Shown here: positions 44,330 to 53,502 of the stretch, piece after piece
Position numbering within the stretch: the stretch's first letter is position 1
Layout of the letters: every line of letters begins with the position of its first letter
Source: Piscibacillus sp052246295
GTDB lineage: Bacteria > Bacillota > Bacilli > Bacillales > Alkalibacillaceae
Direction: 5' to 3' (one strand)
DNA: 64,000 nt
Assembly (NCBI GenBank): GCA_052246295.1
Contig: JBQQCO010000007.1
The notes under the pieces: generated by a model
The model's database searches: none
Told to the model about the DNA's origin: nothing
Seen by the model: only the letters and a program-made list of their open reading frames with translations
Translations under genes and position numbers: made by a program

Positions 44330-45887
44330 ATTTCGCATATTCAACCACTCGAGTTTCACGAATGACTGTAACTTTTATATGACCTGGATAATCTAATCCT
44401 TCTTCAATCTTCTTACGGATATCTCTTGCTAATAGTGATGCCTTAGCATCATCAATATCTTCAGGTCTTACCATAATTCGGACTTCTCGACCTGCTTGGA
44501 TGGCAAATGATTTTTCAACACCTTCATAAGTATCCGCAATCTCTTCAAGCTTTTCAAGTCGTTTAATGTAGTTTTCTAACGATTCACTTCTAGCACCTGG
44601 TCTTGCGGCTGATAATGCATCAGCAGCAGCTACAATAACCGAAATAATACTTGTAGCTTCTTCATCACCGTGGTGAGAAGCAATTGCGTTAATCACGACT
44701 TCATGTTCTTTGTACTTCTGTGCTAATTCTTTACCGATTTCCACATGACTTCCTTCAACTTCGTGATCAACCGCTTTACCGATATCATGTAATAATCCAG
44801 CACGTCTAGCTAACTGTTCATCTTCACCTAGTTCGGCTGCTAGTAATCCGGATAAATAAGCAACTTCTAACGAATGTTTAAGGACGTTCTGACCGTAACT
44901 TGTACGATATTTCAAACGACCGATTATCTTAATTAGATCCGGATGGATTCCATGTGATCCAATGTCAAACGTTGCTTGTTCTCCGACCTCACGGATATAT
45001 TCATCAACTTCACGACGAGATTTCTCTACCATCTCTTCAATTCGGGCTGGATGAATTCTTCCATCTTGAACTAAATTCTCAAGTGCAATTCTAGCAATTT
45101 CTCTTCGAATTGGGTCGAAACCAGACAAAATAACAGCTTCAGGAGTATCATCTATGATGAGATCAATACCAGTTAACGTCTCTAGCGTACGGATATTACG
45201 ACCTTCTCTACCGATAATACGACCTTTCATTTCGTCATTCGGTAAGTTAACAACAGAAACAGTTGTTTCAGACACATGTTCAGCTGCACAACGTTGCATA
45301 GCTAACGATAAAACTTGCTTCGCCTTCTTGTCCGCCTCTTCCTTAGCTCGATTTTCTGCCTCTTTAACCATAAGGGCTGTATCGTGCTCTAGTTCTTTTT
45401 GAACACGATCTAAAATCTCTTCACGAGCTTGGTCGCGAGTCAGACCTGAAATACGTTCAAGTTCTGTCTGTTGTGTCTTGAGTAACTCATCCACTTTGCT
45501 CTCGGTTTCATTTAGTTGTTGTTGTTTTTCATTTAATGATTCCTCTTTCTTCTCTAACATTAGCTCACGTTTATCTAATGTCTCACTTTTTCGATCAAGC
45601 GTTTCTTCTCTTTGCATAAGTCGATTTTCTTGCTTTTGAACCTCTGTTCGACGTTCTCTCAACTCATTTTCTTGTTCTTGACGTAAACGATGGTTTTCAT
45701 CTTTCGCTTCTAAAAGAGCTTCACGCTTTGCCGATTCAGCGTTACGTTCGCCTTCTTCGACAATCTGTTTCGCGAGTTCTTCTGCACTAGAAATTTTGGC
45801 TTCCGCAATGGATTTGCGAACCAAATACCCAACAACAATACCGACAACTAAAAGCAAAATGGAGATGAGTATTGCCATACTATCCAT
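44328..45887 (-). CDS. rny: Ribonuclease Y
   Basis: A 519-aa membrane-anchored endoribonuclease that starts mRNA decay. N-terminal helix (residues 4-24), a long charged coiled coil (about 30-200), KH domain with GRIIGREGRNIRTLE, and HD domain with LLHDIGKAVDHEVEGSH. The ribosome site is GAGGTG. RicA, its functional partner in B. subtilis, lies 3 kb away in the same direction. Confidence 0.96.
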   Translation of the reverse strand: MDSMAILISILLLVVGIVVGYLVRKSIAEAKISSAEELAKQIVEEGERNAESAKREALLEAKDENHRLRQEQENELRERRTEVQKQENRLMQREETLDRKSETLDKRELMLEKKEESLNEKQQQLNETESKVDELLKTQQTELERISGLTRDQAREEILDRVQKELEHDTALMVKEAENRAKEEADKKAKQVLSLAMQRCAAEHVSETTVSVVNLPNDEMKGRIIGREGRNIRTLETLTGIDLIIDDTPEAVILSGFDPIRREIARIALENLVQDGRIHPARIEEMVEKSRREVDEYIREVGEQATFDIGSHGIHPDLIKIIGRLKYRTSYGQNVLKHSLEVAYLSGLLAAELGEDEQLARRAGLLHDIGKAVDHEVEGSHVEIGKELAQKYKEHEVVINAIASHHGDEEATSIISVIVAAADALSAARPGARSESLENYIKRLEKLEEIADTYEGVEKSFAIQAGREVRIMVRPEDIDDAKASLLARDIRKKIEEGLDYPGHIKVTVIRETRVVEYAK

Positions 45888-46130
45888 ACATTCACCTCCT
45901 CTTGCTATTCAAATTTTCTTTTTCTTTCATACATTTCAGTCGGTAATGTACAATCATTCATTTCATCATTTTTAAGTAAAAATGAAAATTATACAATTTA
46001 ATTTTAAGCTTGTCTAGGCTTTGTGTCAAGGAATTGTCAAACTATTTACAGATTCTATACAGATTTACTTTCAAAATTCACCAATATTAAACAAGCTAAA
46101 ATAAATATTAAAAAAAATTATTAAAAAGAT

Positions 46131-46165
46131 AAGGTTCCCTAAGTCGAATGACAAGAGGGAACCTT
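46131..46165 (-). terminator. Terminator after recA
   Basis: AAGGTTCCCT pairs with AGGGAACCTT, a perfect 10-bp stem, about 30 bases after the recA stop; the T-run after it is interrupted. Confidence 0.7.
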
Positions 46166-46193
46166 AAAGTTATAAATTTATTATATTGTATAT

Positions 46194-47234
46194 TTAGTCT
46201 AAATTTAGCTCTTCTTGACCTTCATCTATTTCTTCGTCTTCTCCACTCTTTTCAAAATTGTAGTGAGATCTAATTGCCGTTGTAATCTCATCATATACGT
46301 CACGATTGTCTTTTAAGAACTGCTTGGCATTTTCTCTACCTTGGCCAAGTTTCTCACCATTGTATGAGAACCATGCACCACTCTTCTGAACGATATCTAA
46401 ATCAGAACCAATGTCTAAGATTTCGCCTTCACGAGAGATTCCTTCTCCGTACATAATATCTACTTCTGCTTGTTTGAATGGAGGTGCAACCTTATTCTTA
46501 ACAACTTTAATTCTAGTCTTATTACCAACCATTTCATTACCTTGTTTTAATGTTTCAGCACGACGCACTTCAAGTCTTACAGAAGAATAGAATTTTAATG
46601 CACGTCCACCTGGTGTTGTTTCAGGGTTACCAAACATAACACCGACTTTCTCACGGATTTGGTTGATAAAAATCGCAGTTGATTTTGATTTATTAATTGC
46701 TCCAGATAATTTACGAAGTGCTTGTGACATTAAACGAGCTTGTAGACCAACGTGTGAATCACCCATCTCACCTTCAATTTCTGCTTTTGGTACAAGGGCC
46801 GCAACAGAGTCTACTACAATTATATCTACAGCACCACTTCTTACTAAAGCTTCTGCAATTTCTAATGCTTGCTCTCCAGTATCAGGCTGAGAAAGTAATA
46901 AGTCATCTATGTTAACTCCTAATGCTTTAGCATACACAGGATCTAAAGCGTGCTCTGCATCAATAAATGCTGCTTGTCCGCCTTGCTTCTGGGCCTCAGC
47001 AATAGCATGTAACGCGACTGTTGTTTTACCTGAAGATTCAGGTCCGTAAATTTCCACTACACGTCCACGAGGGTATCCACCTACTCCAAGCGCTACATCT
47101 AATGAAAGTGAACCGCTTGAAACAGTTGATACAGTTTGCCCTTCTTGTTCTCCTAGTTTCATAATTGACCCTTTACCAAATTGCTTTTCTATTTGTTTTA
47201 AGGCCATATCTAATGCTTGTTTACGATCACTCAT
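46194..47234 (-). CDS. recA: Recombinase RecA
   Basis: A 346-aa recombinase and LexA co-protease. Walker A GPESSGKTT, Walker B DIIVVDSVAAL, L2 region NQIREKVGVMFGNPETTPGGRALKFY, and an acidic C-terminal tail. It is single, with its own promoter and SOS box, following cinA. Confidence 0.98.
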   Translation of the reverse strand: MSDRKQALDMALKQIEKQFGKGSIMKLGEQEGQTVSTVSSGSLSLDVALGVGGYPRGRVVEIYGPESSGKTTVALHAIAEAQKQGGQAAFIDAEHALDPVYAKALGVNIDDLLLSQPDTGEQALEIAEALVRSGAVDIIVVDSVAALVPKAEIEGEMGDSHVGLQARLMSQALRKLSGAINKSKSTAIFINQIREKVGVMFGNPETTPGGRALKFYSSVRLEVRRAETLKQGNEMVGNKTRIKVVKNKVAPPFKQAEVDIMYGEGISREGEILDIGSDLDIVQKSGAWFSYNGEKLGQGRENAKQFLKDNRDVYDEITTAIRSHYNFEKSGEDEEIDEGQEELNLD

Positions 47235-47266
47235 CTTAATAAGTCCCCCTTCAATTAAGTAATTCT

Positions 47267-47295
47267 ATCATACTACTTTTTTAATCATTTGCCAA
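47267..47295 (-). promoter_or_regulatory. Sigma-A promoter of recA
   Basis: On the minus strand TTGGCA (47290-47295), 17 bases, TATGAT (47267-47272), 33 bases before the recA ATG. Confidence 0.78.
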
Positions 47296-47303
47296 CAAAA
47301 AAG

Positions 47304-47317
47304 CGAATATTTGTTCT
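47304..47317. promoter_or_regulatory. LexA (SOS) box at recA
   Basis: On the minus strand AGAACAAATATTCG, 11 of 14 to the Bacillus consensus with the GAAC half exact. It ends 8 bases upstream of the recA -35. Confidence 0.6.
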
Positions 47318-47402
47318 GTTTTTGTTCGTAAGAAAACACCATTTTCTCATAGCAAATCTATCACTTTTAATAAAAATTGAAAAGAAAATGATGTTTTCTA
47401 GC

Positions 47403-48656
47403 TCAGTAAAATTTTTTTAAATAACTTATTAAATACTTAAAACCTTCTTGAGTAGAGCGTTCACGAATAGCGTTTCGATCGCCTGAGAATACCATTTTAT
47501 GTACTTCTAATCCTTTGTTTGACGAGATGGCAATAAAAACGGTACCTGCCTCCTGCCCATCAACAGGTTGATTCCCTGCAATTCCCGTAAAACTGATAGA
47601 AACATCTGTATTCATTTTAAGACGTGTTTGTTCTGCCATCGCTTTTGCACATGGCTCACTTACCGCTCCATGTTCAGATAATATGGATTGAGGTACACCA
47701 ACAACATTTGCTTTTGTTTCATTCGTATACGAGACAAATGAGCCTTTTAAGATAGCTGATGCCCCTTCCTGCTGAACTATAGTTGATGCAAATAGTCCAC
47801 CTGTTAAGCTTTCACACGAACTAACGGTTAAACCTTTTTCTTGACATAATTGCATTAATTGAAGTTCTAGTGGAACATGTCCATAGCCAGTAAAAAATTC
47901 GCCTACTCGTTCCATGATTTGTTGTTCAACAGGCTGAAACAATTCTTCACTTTCAACCTTATTCGACGCTTTTGCTGTTAGTCTTAACGTTACATAACCG
48001 TTCCCAGCTAAAGGTGCAATCGTTGGATTAGATTGACTTCTAATGAGGTCTTGAAGTTTAGTTTCTAATGAAGACTCACCAATTCCTTGAAAGCTTAAAA
48101 CTTTACTAAATAATTGCTCTGTTAAGATTCCTTTCTGTTTCATGAAAGGAATAACTTTTTCTGATACTAGCCATTTCATCTCACGTGGAACACCAGGTAA
48201 GAAAAACCACCAAGTTCCATCATATTCATAAAATAATCCTGGGGCCATTCCTACTTCATTATCAAAAACAATGCCACCTTTAAATCCCAAAGCCTGCTTT
48301 CGATTATTCTCAGTCATCACTTGATGTCTAGTATCATAATAAGCTTGAATCTTATCCATTGATGGAACATGTATCTCTAATTGAGTTTTGAAAATTTCAG
48401 CAGCAACATCTTTAGTTAAATCGTCATCTGTAGGACCTAAGCCACCTGTCACTACAACAATATTTGAACGAGCTTGAGCTTTCTCAAAAACTGAATAAAG
48501 ACGATCATAATTATCTCCTACCGTTTGCTTATAGTAAACATTAATTCCTGAGTTAGCTAATACTTCAGATATCCACGCAGAATTAGTGTCAACAATTTGT
48601 CCAAGCAACAATTCTGTTCCAACAGTAATAATTTCACACTTTGTATCTTTGATCAT
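47403..48656 (-). CDS. cinA: CinA, nicotinamide-nucleotide amidase family
   Basis: A 417-aa two-domain protein. The N-terminal molybdopterin-binding-like (COG1058) domain has GTELLLGQIVDTNS and VVTGGLGPTDDDLTKD; the C-terminal PncC domain has VSSCESLTGGLFAS and SFTGIAGNQPVDGQEAGTV. The family deamidates NMN and recycles NAD; in competent bacteria it is linked to recA. Start overlaps the pgsA stop (ATGA). Confidence 0.93.
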   Translation of the reverse strand: MIKDTKCEIITVGTELLLGQIVDTNSAWISEVLANSGINVYYKQTVGDNYDRLYSVFEKAQARSNIVVVTGGLGPTDDDLTKDVAAEIFKTQLEIHVPSMDKIQAYYDTRHQVMTENNRKQALGFKGGIVFDNEVGMAPGLFYEYDGTWWFFLPGVPREMKWLVSEKVIPFMKQKGILTEQLFSKVLSFQGIGESSLETKLQDLIRSQSNPTIAPLAGNGYVTLRLTAKASNKVESEELFQPVEQQIMERVGEFFTGYGHVPLELQLMQLCQEKGLTVSSCESLTGGLFASTIVQQEGASAILKGSFVSYTNETKANVVGVPQSILSEHGAVSEPCAKAMAEQTRLKMNTDVSISFTGIAGNQPVDGQEAGTVFIAISSNKGLEVHKMVFSGDRNAIRERSTQEGFKYLISYLKKFY

Positions 48657-49231
48657 TTCGAATCCCTCATAACATGCCAGTTTTTCACAAAGTAATCAAC
48701 ACCTGAGATTACTGTAATTAAACCAGCTGCATATAAGAATACGGTACCTATAGGGAAACCAATGTAAGAAAACGGGAAATGATGTAATAATAAGAATCCT
48801 GCAGCACCAATTTGTAAAGTAGTCTTAAGCTTACCCATTTGGCCAGCAGCTAACACAATTCCTTCACCCGCTGCTACTAACCTTAAACCAGTAACAGCAA
48901 ATTCACGGCTAATTATGATAATGACTAACCATGCAGGCGCCAACCCTAATTCTACAAGACATATAAGAGCTGCAGAAACAAGCAATTTATCTGCCAAAGG
49001 ATCAAGAAATTTCCCTAAATTAGTGACTAAATTATACTTACGAGCATAATACCCATCGACCCAATCCGTAAAAGAGGCAATTAAAAATAAAATAGCTGCA
49101 ACTAAGTGATCAACTGGTAAGACATATTCACCAATAGAATATTCTCCCCAGTCAAAAGGAACAACTATTAAAATAATAAAAATTGGAATTAAAAAGATAC
49201 GAGAAATGGTTATCTTATTAGGTACATTCAT
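48653..49231 (-). CDS. pgsA: Phosphatidylglycerophosphate synthase
   Basis: A 192-aa membrane enzyme that joins CDP-diacylglycerol and glycerol-3-phosphate. The CDP-alcohol transferase motif DGYYARKYNLVTNLGKFLDP (D-G-x2-A-R-x8-G-x3-D-x3-D) is complete. Start ATG 49231 follows GGAGG; 16 codons upstream are rejected. First of a pgsA-cinA pair with a 4-base overlap. Confidence 0.95.
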   Translation of the reverse strand: MNVPNKITISRIFLIPIFIILIVVPFDWGEYSIGEYVLPVDHLVAAILFLIASFTDWVDGYYARKYNLVTNLGKFLDPLADKLLVSAALICLVELGLAPAWLVIIIISREFAVTGLRLVAAGEGIVLAAGQMGKLKTTLQIGAAGFLLLHHFPFSYIGFPIGTVFLYAAGLITVISGVDYFVKNWHVMRDSK

Positions 49232-49260
49232 TTTATAAAACCTCCAGCTCACATGAAATA

Positions 49261-49285
49261 AATCCTTTGCATGACGCAAAGGATT
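49261..49285 (-). terminator. Hairpin between rodZ and pgsA
   Basis: A perfect 10-bp stem (AATCCTTTGC with GCAAAGGATT, 5-base loop) just after rodZ. The T-run is weak, so it may only partly stop transcription into pgsA. Confidence 0.6.
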
Positions 49286-49290
49286 ATTAC

Positions 49291-50175
49291 TTATTCTTCC
49301 ACTAACTCAATATAGATATGTTGACGAACATAGCGATTATTATCATCTGGGTGGAACTCATACTCAAGCTCTTCACCATTAACATAAATCGTTAATCCTT
49401 CAGTACTACCTAGATTTAAATAGACTTCATTTTCTTCTAGCTCAAATTCAATCGGTGAATTGTCAGGAGTAAGCATCCCATCAAAGTGTCTTTCGTCACC
49501 TTCAACTCTTAACCAGTTTTCGTTTGTCGTTTCAAGTGATAGATTTAATTGATCAACATTACTAACTTCATAGACTGTTGTTACATCACTCTCATCTGCC
49601 GAAGCTACATTGATTTGAGTTGTAGACTCTTCTGGTTCTTCCTCTTCTTGCTCTTCAGTTTCAGTTGTTTCTTCTTGTTCCTGCTCTTGCTCTTGATTAT
49701 TTTCTTCATTTTCGTCTTCATCAGGCGCTGTTATAACTTCTTCATTTCCCATACCTTCATCTGGTTCAGATGCACCAGGATCCAATAAATTAATAACAGC
49801 ATAGTAAATCGCAAAAATAATCGCAACAATCAACAGTACGACTAACATTTTTGGTAAGAAGTTAAAAAGAGAATTCGAACCTCCACCACTAGAAGTACGA
49901 CTAGACCTTGAAGGAGTTACATAATCATAATTTTGAGTTGATGTTGAAGGCAATTCTTCTTTATGCTCTTCTAACAACTCTTCTCCATTTAAGCCTACCG
50001 CTTCAGCATATTCTCTAACGAAGGCTCGAACGTAAAACTGACCAGGAAGTACAGACCAATCATTTCTTTCTAATGATTCTAAATACCTTTTTTGTATTTT
50101 AGTTTCTTTTTGAAGATCATCTAAGGTTAAGTCTTTTTCTAACCTTGCTTCTTTTAGTTTTTCGCCTAATTGCAT
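49291..50175 (-). CDS. rodZ: RodZ-like cell-shape protein YmfM
   Basis: A 294-aa bitopic protein. The N-terminal Xre-type helix-turn-helix (GEKLKEARLEKDLTLDDLQKETKIQKRYLESLE) binds MreB in RodZ. One membrane helix lies at about residues 110-132. A very acidic, E/Q/T-rich linker (about 145-190) is followed by the external DUF4115 domain (NWLRVEGDERHFDGML...YVNGEELEY). The ATG at 50175 is preferred to a GTG three codons before. Helps set rod shape with the elongation machinery. Confidence 0.9.
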   Translation of the reverse strand: MQLGEKLKEARLEKDLTLDDLQKETKIQKRYLESLERNDWSVLPGQFYVRAFVREYAEAVGLNGEELLEEHKEELPSTSTQNYDYVTPSRSSRTSSGGGSNSLFNFLPKMLVVLLIVAIIFAIYYAVINLLDPGASEPDEGMGNEEVITAPDEDENEENNQEQEQEQEETTETEEQEEEEPEESTTQINVASADESDVTTVYEVSNVDQLNLSLETTNENWLRVEGDERHFDGMLTPDNSPIEFELEENEVYLNLGSTEGLTIYVNGEELEYEFHPDDNNRYVRQHIYIELVEE

Positions 50176-50196
50176 GCCTAACACCGTCCAATTTTA

Positions 50197-50991
50197 TTAG
50201 AAATCAAACATAGAAAAACCATCTTGTTCATCGAATTGCGGTTTATTAATTTTATCATAAGTAATCTCTTCATCTTCATTGTTTCTGAGTTCAATAAAGT
50301 AATCAAAGTCATCCAATGTATATTCAGAATGTTGCACAAAAACATCAGGATGTTCAATCACCTTAACAGCGGGTAATTGCATAACTTCTCTAATGACTTG
50401 CCAGTGCTTATCACTTGATCGCTTGACAGACACTATTCCATCAAGAATATATAAGTAATCCTTGTGATATTCATGTTTAATTAATTGACTTCGAACTGTT
50501 TGTTTTAATAATGTACTAGAGAGAAATAACCATTTTTTATTGGCACAAACACTGGCTGCAACCACAGATTCTGTTTTACCGACTCGCGGCATTCCTCTTA
50601 TACCTATTAACACATGATCGTCCTTTTTAAACAATTCCGCCATAAAATCTACTAAAATCCCTAGTTCATCTCTTACAAAACGGAAAGTCTTTTTATCATC
50701 GGAATCACTTTTTATGTATCGACCATGCATGACAGCAAGCCTGTCTCTTAATTTTGGTCGTCTAATCTTTTTAACTTGAATAGTCCTCATCGTATCTAAA
50801 ATAGTGACTAGACGTTTCATATTTTTGTCATCTTTACTTAATAAAAGCATTCCTCGATGTGCGTTCTCTACACCATTAATCATAATAATATTTATCGATA
50901 ACATTCCAAGCAAAGAAGCAATGTCACCTAATAAACCTGGTCGGTTATGTAGAATTTCATATTCTAAATACCAATCTTTACGTTCGTCCAT
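50197..50991 (-). CDS. ymfK: DUF3388 protein YmfK
   Basis: A 264-aa cytoplasmic protein. The N-terminal ACT-like part (LEYEILHNRPGLLGDIASLLGMLSINIIMINGVE) resembles ligand-binding ACT domains. The middle has a P-loop-like GMPRVGKTE near residue 135, so it may bind a nucleotide. Function is unknown. Position between ymfJ and rodZ is conserved in bacilli. Confidence 0.82.
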   Translation of the reverse strand: MDERKDWYLEYEILHNRPGLLGDIASLLGMLSINIIMINGVENAHRGMLLLSKDDKNMKRLVTILDTMRTIQVKKIRRPKLRDRLAVMHGRYIKSDSDDKKTFRFVRDELGILVDFMAELFKKDDHVLIGIRGMPRVGKTESVVAASVCANKKWLFLSSTLLKQTVRSQLIKHEYHKDYLYILDGIVSVKRSSDKHWQVIREVMQLPAVKVIEHPDVFVQHSEYTLDDFDYFIELRNNEDEEITYDKINKPQFDEQDGFSMFDF

Positions 50992-51120
50992 CTAAAGCCC
51001 TCCAACCAAGTTCTTTTATAGATATGAAATAATTAACAATGTTAATACTATAATAAATTATTTTACTTGATAATAAAAGGATGTTTATTATATTTGTTAA
51101 AACTAATTTGTATAAAAGGA

Positions 51121-51149
51121 ATCCCGAAAGATATAATACCTTTCGGGAA
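51121..51149 (-). terminator. Terminator after ymfJ
   Basis: CCCGAAAG pairs with CTTTCGGG (8 bp, 9-base loop) directly after the ymfJ stop, followed by CCTTTTATA on the minus strand. Confidence 0.7.
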
Positions 51150-51156
51150 GTAAAAA

Positions 51157-51417
51157 TTAACGATCCGTTCCTTCATTTTGAACTAATTTTACCATCATGT
51201 TAGCGATGGCATGTCGTTCTTCCTCAGAAGCTACATTCCATAAATCACGTAACATAGCCTCTTCATCATTCTTTGCATCTACTTGTGTTGCTAAATGCTC
51301 ACCTACTTCATATGCAAGCTCGTTAATAGTATCTTGTGGAACGCCATTTTGTTGAGCTTGGTGTAGACGATCTCCCAAAAAGTCTTTCCACTGTTCAAAA
51401 TTATCTAATACAGACAT
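51157..51417 (-). CDS. ymfJ: DUF3243 protein YmfJ
   Basis: An 86-aa helical protein: SVLDNFEQWKDFLGDRLHQAQQNGV and the C-terminal EEERHAIANMMVKLVQ are family hallmarks. Function is unknown. Start ATG 51417 follows AGGAGG; ten codons upstream are rejected since they cover that site. Confidence 0.88.
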   Translation of the reverse strand: MSVLDNFEQWKDFLGDRLHQAQQNGVPQDTINELAYEVGEHLATQVDAKNDEEAMLRDLWNVASEEERHAIANMMVKLVQNEGTDR

Positions 51418-51489
51418 GTTAGATCCTCCTTTTAAGCATACTTTCAATTATTATTTTTTACGGAAGACCTAACATTATACACAAATTAT

Positions 51490-52209
51490 TTAAGTTAATT
51501 GCCCACCATTGACTCTGATCACTTGCCCATGAATATATGATGAGTCAGTACTACACAAAAATGAGACAACTTTAGCGACTTCGTCCGTTGTACCTGCTCT
51601 TTTAAATGGCACATCTTCGAAAAAATCGTCAAGTTCTTCATTATTTAGATGCTTGTTCATTTTAGTTTGGATTAAACCTGGGCTAACTGCATTCACCCGA
51701 ATATTGGATTGCCCAACTTCTTTTGCCAAAGCTTTTACAAAAGATATTTGCGCTCCTTTTACTGAGGAATAATATATTTCTTGGCTCGCCCCAATTTCAC
51801 CCCAAATGGATGAAATCACAATGATATTTCCTTTTTGTCGATTAATCATACTTTTCAAAAACGATTTACTAATTGCAACAGTTGATTTTACATGAGTGTG
51901 ATACAATTCATCTAATACATCTAAATCTGTTTCAGTTATCAGCCCATTCGCTGCTTTTCCTTGCGCGAATATAATTGTATCAACTTGAAATGGGATTGAG
52001 TTAATTAATTCATAATTATTTGGTTCATTTAAATCGGCTTGAATTGTCATGAGTATTTGATCATCGTTAAGCAACTTCTCCAATTGTGCTATTGCTTGTT
52101 CATTTTCATTAAAATGTAAAATAAACTGGTATGATTGTTGTGATAGTTCTTTTACAATAGCACTTCCAATTTCTCCACTTGCCCCAATTACTAATACGGT
52201 TTGTTTCAA
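51490..52209 (-). CDS. ymfI: EF-P 5-aminopentanone reductase YmfI (SDR family)
   Basis: A 239-aa short-chain dehydrogenase. Cofactor motif GASGEIGSA, catalytic Ser in VISSIWGE and YxxxK in YYSSVKGA. In B. subtilis YmfI reduces the 5-aminopentanone on Lys32 of elongation factor P to 5-aminopentanol. The flanking ymfH and ymfF are the associated genes, which supports this over a general FabG role. It starts with TTG directly after the ymfH stop. Confidence 0.88.
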   Translation of the reverse strand: MKQTVLVIGASGEIGSAIVKELSQQSYQFILHFNENEQAIAQLEKLLNDDQILMTIQADLNEPNNYELINSIPFQVDTIIFAQGKAANGLITETDLDVLDELYHTHVKSTVAISKSFLKSMINRQKGNIIVISSIWGEIGASQEIYYSSVKGAQISFVKALAKEVGQSNIRVNAVSPGLIQTKMNKHLNNEELDDFFEDVPFKRAGTTDEVAKVVSFLCSTDSSYIHGQVIRVNGGQLT

Positions 52210-53502
52210 TTATTTTTCATCCTCAGGTAAAACCATACAAATTGAAATACGGTCATCTGAAATCCAATCATCTGTCACATCATTTACATCATTTAAGCTT
52301 AATTGTTCAAGTACTTCAAAAACATCTCGATAATCAATCCCTAAATGATGATAATGAATAAATGTATTAGCCGTACCTTCTAATTCATTAAATTCTCTTA
52401 TTAACTCTCCGTACTTTTTCTTCTTTGCACGTTTAAAGTCTTCTTCATTAATCGGTTCATTTTTAATGGATAAAAGCATCTCTTTTACTTTTTGACCGAA
52501 CTCTTTTGGTTTAGTAGTACTTCCACCAATCGCTGCAAAACCAAATGACTCTTCTAAATATTGTTCAAGTCTTAACTTATCAATAACCAATCCTTCTTGA
52601 TAAAGCTCTTCATAATAAGATCCACTCTTTGAGAAGTATAAGTCTAAAATCATGTCTCTTACTAAGTCATTTTTTAATAATTTATCTTTTTGTAGAGATT
52701 CTTTCTTTTCTTTAACTGCAACCATGCATTTTGGAGTAGTCACAGGCATATAAATTTTTTCAATTTCCTTATACACTTCATCCTTCTCATCACCGTAGAA
52801 ACGATCAATTCCATTTGGTTTATCGAAATTTTTGTTATTTTGATTTTGCTTGATTAAATTAGTCATACTGTCTAAATCAAAGTTTCCAATCACAAAAATA
52901 GACATATTCGATGGGTGATAAAAAGTGTTATAACATGTGTATAAATCTTCATGGGTGATTTCATATATAGATTCAACTGTACCTGCAATATCTATCCTTA
53001 CCGGGTGATTTTTATACAATGATCCTATGGTGCCAAAAAACAGACGCCAGTCAGCTTGATCATCATACATTTTAATCTCTTGTTCAATAATGCCTTTCTC
53101 TTTCTCAACAGTTTGTTCTGTAAAATAAGGATCTTGAACAAAATCAAGTAATGTTTCAACATTTGCTTCTTCACCAAATGTACTTGAGAATAAATAAGCT
53201 GTTTGTGTAAAAGAGGTGAAAGCATTGGCAGATGCTCCTCTTTCTGAGAAATGTTGAAACACATCACCGTCTTCTTTTTCAAACATCTTATGTTCTAAGA
53301 AGTGAGCAATTCCATCTGGCACCGTTACTTTCTCTGTTTCACCAATTGGAGTAAAAGTTTGATCTATAGAACCATACTTAGTTGAAAAGATTGCAAAAGT
53401 TTTTTCAACCTCTGGCTTTGGTAATAGAAAGACATCTAATCCATTTTCCAATTGTTCATGATACATATGCTCGTTAATTCTTGGAATCTCAAATTTATTC
53501 AT
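52210..53502 (-). CDS. ymfH: M16 peptidase-like protein YmfH (EF-P modification associated)
   Basis: A 430-aa M16-family protein with the inverted zinc motif H-x-x-E-H in IAHFLEHKMFE, so it may be the active subunit of a pair with YmfF. The C-terminal half is the usual inactive M16 repeat. Genetic studies in B. subtilis link the cluster to EF-P modification; the peptide substrate is unknown. Start ATG 53502 follows GGAGG and overlaps ymfF by 8 bases. Confidence 0.9.
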   Translation of the reverse strand: MNKFEIPRINEHMYHEQLENGLDVFLLPKPEVEKTFAIFSTKYGSIDQTFTPIGETEKVTVPDGIAHFLEHKMFEKEDGDVFQHFSERGASANAFTSFTQTAYLFSSTFGEEANVETLLDFVQDPYFTEQTVEKEKGIIEQEIKMYDDQADWRLFFGTIGSLYKNHPVRIDIAGTVESIYEITHEDLYTCYNTFYHPSNMSIFVIGNFDLDSMTNLIKQNQNNKNFDKPNGIDRFYGDEKDEVYKEIEKIYMPVTTPKCMVAVKEKKESLQKDKLLKNDLVRDMILDLYFSKSGSYYEELYQEGLVIDKLRLEQYLEESFGFAAIGGSTTKPKEFGQKVKEMLLSIKNEPINEEDFKRAKKKKYGELIREFNELEGTANTFIHYHHLGIDYRDVFEVLEQLSLNDVNDVTDDWISDDRISICMVLPEDEK

